Of a DNA stretch of 25,807 nt, positions 22,881 to 25,807 are shown in pieces; position 1 is the first letter of the stretch, and each line of letters begins with the position of its first letter. The notes beneath the pieces were generated by a model. That model did not search any database. It was given only the letters and a program-made list of their open reading frames with translations, and was not told where the DNA came from. The stretch covers positions 1 through 25,807 of the forward strand of contig DZDC01000004.1 of assembly GCA_022736595.1 (NCBI GenBank), written 5' to 3'. The position numbers and the translations under genes are program-made. The DNA comes from Draconibacterium orientale. Lineage in GTDB: Bacteria > Bacteroidota > Bacteroidia > Bacteroidales > UBA1556.

Positions 22881-23069
22881 ATGATGTCATTTTTTCTACT
22901 TGGGATCGTTGGTCCTTGGCAAATTGTTTTGATTATTGCCATTGTTTTGCTTCTTTTTGGAGGCAAGAAAATTCCTGAATTGATGCGCGGCCTCGGCAAA
23001 GGGGTTAACGAATTTAAGAAAGGAGCTAAGGAAGATGATGATTCTAAAGCCGAAAAAAAAGCAGAGTAG
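22881..23069 (+). CDS. tatA: Sec-independent translocase protein TatA/E
   Basis: Product of 62 aa from ATG 22881; ATG 22884 is equally possible. A frame opening with TTG at 22854 would begin within the promoter box and is rejected. Structure: short periplasmic N-terminus, one membrane helix (QIVLIIAIVLLLFG), FG hinge, amphipathic helix (KKIPELMRGLGKGVNEFKKGAK), acidic and basic tail. This is the classic TatA layout; TatA oligomers form the pore for folded proteins. No tatC is in the window. The lytic transglycosylase gene starts three bases later. Confidence 0.93.
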   Translation: MMSFFLLGIVGPWQIVLIIAIVLLLFGGKKIPELMRGLGKGVNEFKKGAKEDDDSKAEKKAE

Positions 23070-23072
23070 CCT

Positions 23073-24185
23073 ATGAGACTTACCGTATTGATTATTGTTT
23101 TTACCGCGATTGTGTTCCAAGGTTTGATGGGGAAGAATGTGGTGCCACCTAAATCCGGTGATAATGATAGCACAGATGTTCAACTATTTTTACTTGATTA
23201 TCCTCACCTTAAAACATTCGATAGCCTCTATTTTAATTCATTTACTGCCGAAGACAGTTTACATCCTTGGCAATCTGTAAATGCTAACTACTACGACAGT
23301 ATTCCCCAATCGTTAAACGAACTTTACCGTTATCGTATGCAAGTGATGGACGTTAAAAGTCCTTTCGACTACCAATACAACGAGGCGGTGAGCAATATGA
23401 TTTATTTTTACACCGTAAAGCGTAAAGGCTACATCGGTCGTATTAAGGATAAAGAGAGCTTATATATGCCCCTTTTTGAGGAAATGCTCGACAAATATCA
23501 ATTGCCCAATGAGTTAAAATATCTTGCCATTGTAGAGTCTGCCTTAGATCCTGTGGCAATATCGCATGCAGGGGCGGTAGGTTTGTGGCAATTTATGCCT
23601 GCCACAGGTCGTATTTACGGACTACAAATCACCAAACTTTACGACGATAGACGTGATGTGTTGAAAGCCACTGAAGCCGCTTGCCGACATTTTCGTGATT
23701 TGTATGCTTTATACGGAGACTGGAATTTGGTTTTAGCTGCCTACAATGCTGGAAGTGGCAACGTGAATAGAGCCATCAAAAAAGCAGGAACTGCAAAAGA
23801 TTACTGGTCCATTCGCAAATATTTACCCAAAGAAACTCAAAGCTACGTACCTGCATTCATGGCGGTAAGTTATATGATGGAATATTCTTGGGCTTATTTA
23901 CCCTCTAATCCAAAAGTTCAAGACCTAAACTACTTCTCAGTGGATACCGTGATGGTTCAAAGTAAAATTACTTTTAGTCAAATCGCCGACTGGCTTGAAA
24001 TGGATGTGGCCACGGTGGCCAAACTCAATCCTCAATATACACGTCAAGTCATTCCAGCCACAGAAGAACATCCCTTTAGACTTACTTTACCCACTAATAA
24101 AATTGGTGAGTTTATCTTAAATCAAGAATTAGTTTTATCTGGAGTTACTCGTCGCGAATACGAGAGCCAAGCCAGTATAGAATAG
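23073..24185 (+). CDS. Membrane-bound lytic murein transglycosylase (SLT domain, MltD-like)
   Basis: Product of 370 aa. The N-terminus (MRLTVLIIVFTAIVFQGLMGK) is a signal peptide or anchor. The SLT domain, residues ~125-260, has the catalytic glutamate E155 in YLAIVESALDP, then SHAGAVGLWQFMPATGRIYGL, DPRRD-like YDDRRDVLKATEAACRHFRDLY and LVLAAYNAGSGNVNRAI. These enzymes cleave peptidoglycan between MurNAc and GlcNAc, leaving anhydro-MurNAc. The C-terminal part (VDTVMVQSKITFSQIADWLEMDVATVAKLNPQY) looks like one degenerate LysM repeat, a wall-binding module. It lies between tatA and a hydrolase gene in one probable operon. Confidence 0.92.
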   Translation: MRLTVLIIVFTAIVFQGLMGKNVVPPKSGDNDSTDVQLFLLDYPHLKTFDSLYFNSFTAEDSLHPWQSVNANYYDSIPQSLNELYRYRMQVMDVKSPFDYQYNEAVSNMIYFYTVKRKGYIGRIKDKESLYMPLFEEMLDKYQLPNELKYLAIVESALDPVAISHAGAVGLWQFMPATGRIYGLQITKLYDDRRDVLKATEAACRHFRDLYALYGDWNLVLAAYNAGSGNVNRAIKKAGTAKDYWSIRKYLPKETQSYVPAFMAVSYMMEYSWAYLPSNPKVQDLNYFSVDTVMVQSKITFSQIADWLEMDVATVAKLNPQYTRQVIPATEEHPFRLTLPTNKIGEFILNQELVLSGVTRREYESQASIE

Positions 24186-24200
24186 CCTAACTCTTTCAAT

Positions 24201-25022
24201 ATGGCAAACCTAGTAAAGCGTTTTGTCGATTTTCAGCAACGAAAAATTTGTTATCACAGCCAAGGAGTAGGTGATACTTTAGTGCTATTGCATGGTTTTC
24301 TTGAAGACATGGAAATTTGGAGTGATTTTGCGCCTCATTTAGCTCAAAAATTTCATGTTGTTTTGATTGATTTACCTGGCCATGGCCAAAGCGAAGTTTT
24401 GGCCGAAGTTCATAGCATGACATTAATGTCGGAAACGGTTAATCAAGTACTAAACCATCTTGGAGTACGAAAAGCCACCATCATTGGACACAGCATGGGA
24501 GGTTATGTGGCTGTGAACTTTGCTCTTATGTTTGCTGAAAAGCTTTCTGGTTTGGGTTTTTTTCACAGTCATGCCTTTGCCGATAGCCCCGAAGCCAAGA
24601 TTAATAGAGGAAGAGCTATTCATGTGGTGAAAGAAAACCATAAAGATTTTATCTCCCATTTTATTCCAGAACTTTTTACCGAAGCCAACCGTCAAAAATT
24701 TCAGCAAGAAATTGCCGACATGCAAACCCGGTCCAAAAACATGAGCAAAGAAGCCGTTGTGGCAGCCCTTGAAGGCATGCGTCATCGAACTGATGGAGCT
24801 AAAACCCTTGCCAATCTTGAAATTCCTTTAATGTTTATAGTAGGAAAAGAAGATTCCAGAACACCGCTGGATAAAATGATGGAGTTGATTACGCCCGTTA
24901 AAGAAGCCCATTTGCTATATTTGGAAGGCGTAAATCACATGGGTTTTATCGAAGCTAAGTCCCAATGCCTCCATTTTATCCAATCCTTTGCGGAGATTTG
25001 CAACCCAAAAATCGGGAGTTGA
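24201..25022 (+). CDS. Alpha/beta-fold hydrolase
   Basis: Product of 273 aa, cytoplasmic, without a signal peptide. The oxyanion region LLHGFLEDMEIWSDF is followed by DLPGHGQS. The nucleophile elbow GHSMGGYVAV holds S98, with acid D218 in VGKEDSRTPLD and H246 in EGVNHMGFIEA completing the triad. The cap region has several methionines and charges. The family covers esterases, lipases and C-C hydrolases (BioH, MenH and others); the substrate cannot be told. It begins 15 bp after the transglycosylase. Confidence 0.88.
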   Translation: MANLVKRFVDFQQRKICYHSQGVGDTLVLLHGFLEDMEIWSDFAPHLAQKFHVVLIDLPGHGQSEVLAEVHSMTLMSETVNQVLNHLGVRKATIIGHSMGGYVAVNFALMFAEKLSGLGFFHSHAFADSPEAKINRGRAIHVVKENHKDFISHFIPELFTEANRQKFQQEIADMQTRSKNMSKEAVVAALEGMRHRTDGAKTLANLEIPLMFIVGKEDSRTPLDKMMELITPVKEAHLLYLEGVNHMGFIEAKSQCLHFIQSFAEICNPKIGS

Positions 25023-25051
25023 AATTGGCTTTTTTCATTTGAAAAATTTAA

Positions 25052-25059
25052 TATCTTTG
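25052..25059 (+). promoter_or_regulatory. -7 promoter box of rplY
   Basis: TATCTTTG matches TAnnTTTG exactly and continues as CAGCCC, as at metG. TTGG at 25025-25028 lies 23 bases upstream and could be the -33 element. The leader to ATG 25118 is about 50 nt. Confidence 0.55.
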
Positions 25060-25117
25060 CAGCCCTTTTTAAAGAAGAAAAAGGCCGATTATTTATTAAT
25101 ATTTTTTATTTAAAAAC

Positions 25118-25690
25118 ATGAAAAAAGTATCATTGAGCGGTTCTCGTAGAGAGAACGTAGGGAAAAAAGATGCTAAAGCACTTCGCAACTCAGGCAATGT
25201 ACCCTGTGTACTTTATGGTGGCAAAGAGCAAATCCATTTTTCTGTTCCTACAGTAGAGTTTAAACCTTTAGTTTACACTCCAGGCGTTGCATTTGTTGAC
25301 ATCACCATCGATGGAAATACCTATGCTGCCATTTTACAAGACATTCAGTATCACCCAGTTTCTGACAACATTTATCACGTTGACTTTAAAGAATTGGTTG
25401 ACGATAAGAAAATTGTTATGAGCATTCCAGTTAAAACAACAGGTTTGGCTAAAGGGGTTTCCCTTGGGGGAAAAATGATTGCTAAACTTCGTAAGATTAG
25501 CGTGAAAGCATTACCAAAAGATATGCCCGAAGATGTGATGCTTGATGTAACTCCTTTGGATATGGGTCAATCGATTAAGATCAAAGACTTGAATTTCGAA
25601 AATCTTGAATTACTTGATTCACCTAATAGCGTGGTAGTAACCATTCGCGCTACTCGTGCAGTTGCCGCAGCCACTCGTGGTGGAAAATAA
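25118..25690 (+). CDS. rplY: 50S ribosomal protein L25, CTC type
   Basis: Product of 190 aa, the two-domain general-stress (CTC) form rather than the ~95-aa E. coli L25. The N-terminal 5S rRNA-binding domain (residues ~4-92) contains SGSRRENVGKKDAKALRNSGNVPCVLYGG and DIQYHPVSDNIYHVDFKEL. The C-terminal TL5-like beta domain (~95-180) contains IPVKTTGLAKGVSLGGKM, VKALPKDMPEDVMLDVTPLDMGQSIKIKDL. A basic, alanine-rich tail (RATRAVAAATRGGK) ends it. It stands alone with its own promoter and a terminator 26 bp after the stop. Confidence 0.96.
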   Translation: MKKVSLSGSRRENVGKKDAKALRNSGNVPCVLYGGKEQIHFSVPTVEFKPLVYTPGVAFVDITIDGNTYAAILQDIQYHPVSDNIYHVDFKELVDDKKIVMSIPVKTTGLAKGVSLGGKMIAKLRKISVKALPKDMPEDVMLDVTPLDMGQSIKIKDLNFENLELLDSPNSVVVTIRATRAVAAATRGGK

Positions 25691-25716
25691 TTTGTTTTTT
25701 TGATAAATTAAATAAT

Positions 25717-25745
25717 AAGGTGCAGTATTTTTATTGCACCTTTTT
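25717..25745 (+). terminator. Intrinsic terminator of rplY
   Basis: AAGGTGCA (25717-25724) pairs with TGCACCTT (25735-25742) around GTATTTTTAT, and the stem runs into TTTTT. It is a normal Rho-independent terminator. Its 3' arm with the flanking T tract is the first unit of the tandem repeat that follows. Confidence 0.8.
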
Positions 25746-25807
25746 ATTGCAACTTTTTATTGCAACTTTTTATTGCAACTTTTTATTGCAACTTTTTATT
25801 GCAACTT
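25728..25807. repeat. 13-bp tandem repeat array, open at the window end
   Basis: The unit is TTTTTATTGCAAC. One variant copy, TTTTTATTGCACC (25728-25740), is followed by five perfect copies (25741-25805) and the first two bases of a seventh. The array continues past the window, so its copy number is unknown. The first unit is part of the rplY terminator. Confidence 0.95.

Noticed and set aside
25728..25807. Terminal repeats as a CRISPR array
   Set aside because: Units are 13 bp and directly abutting with no spacers; this is a simple tandem repeat.

Overview
The window is chromosomal DNA from a member of the Bacteroidota, probably a free-living or marine-type lineage outside Bacteroides; I cannot name the genus. 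Reasons: promoters of the Bacteroidota type (TAnnTTTG -7 boxes in front of tatD, metG, rnpA, galE, tatA and rplY), almost no Shine-Dalgarno sequences, MetRS with the KISTS form of KMSKS, the long IspG with an inserted domain, CTC-type L25, periplasmic TonB_C proteins, LVIVD-repeat lipoproteins, an IPExxxVDY-type protein and a GldH-like lipoprotein. Base and codon use look uniform. I see no insertion sequences, phage genes, tRNA, rRNA or CRISPR.

Layout. 1-1860: tatD and ansA, a tight plus-strand pair. 2065-3873: three minus-strand genes, a small membrane-anchored unknown and two related TonB C-terminal-domain proteins, one with the domain duplicated. 3874-4280: divergent control region. 4281-6700: metG-folB. 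6701-7072: non-coding, with the purH promoter. 7073-11105: purH, then the cell-shape genes mreB, mreC and mreD, with a 57-nt hairpin between mreB and mreC. 11183-13498: GldH-like lipoprotein and uvrC, closed by a bidirectional terminator. 13599-14960: two minus-strand LVIVD lipoproteins. 15213-17194: an ECF-type sigma factor with no ATG start, and a single-pass membrane protein with a beta-barrel-like C-terminal domain, preceded by a large inverted repeat. 17256-17654: rnpA. 17831-21714: galE-rfbB-ispG (nucleotide sugars, then isoprenoid precursor synthesis). 21680-22784 (minus): polysaccharide deacetylase and IPExxxVDY-type protein. 22881-25022: tatA, a lytic transglycosylase and an alpha/beta hydrolase. 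25118-25690: rplY, then a terminator whose 3' arm runs into a 13-bp tandem repeat that continues past the window end.

Most of the content is core metabolism and envelope biology: translation (metG, rplY), RNA processing (rnpA), DNA repair (uvrC, possibly tatD), purine, folate and isoprenoid synthesis (purH, folB, ispG), and wall and envelope shape, turnover and transport (mreBCD, lytic transglycosylase, deacetylase, TonB-domain proteins, TatA). I did not find a clear new defence or mobile system. The parts most worth a second look are non-coding: promoters almost touching their start codons, the mreB-mreC hairpin, inverted repeats with a shared TTG(G)TTGC/GCAACCAA motif at the sigma and galE promoters, and the terminator-derived tandem array. 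Two protein-level oddities add to these: the LVIVD protein present as two genes, and the TonB_C duplication.
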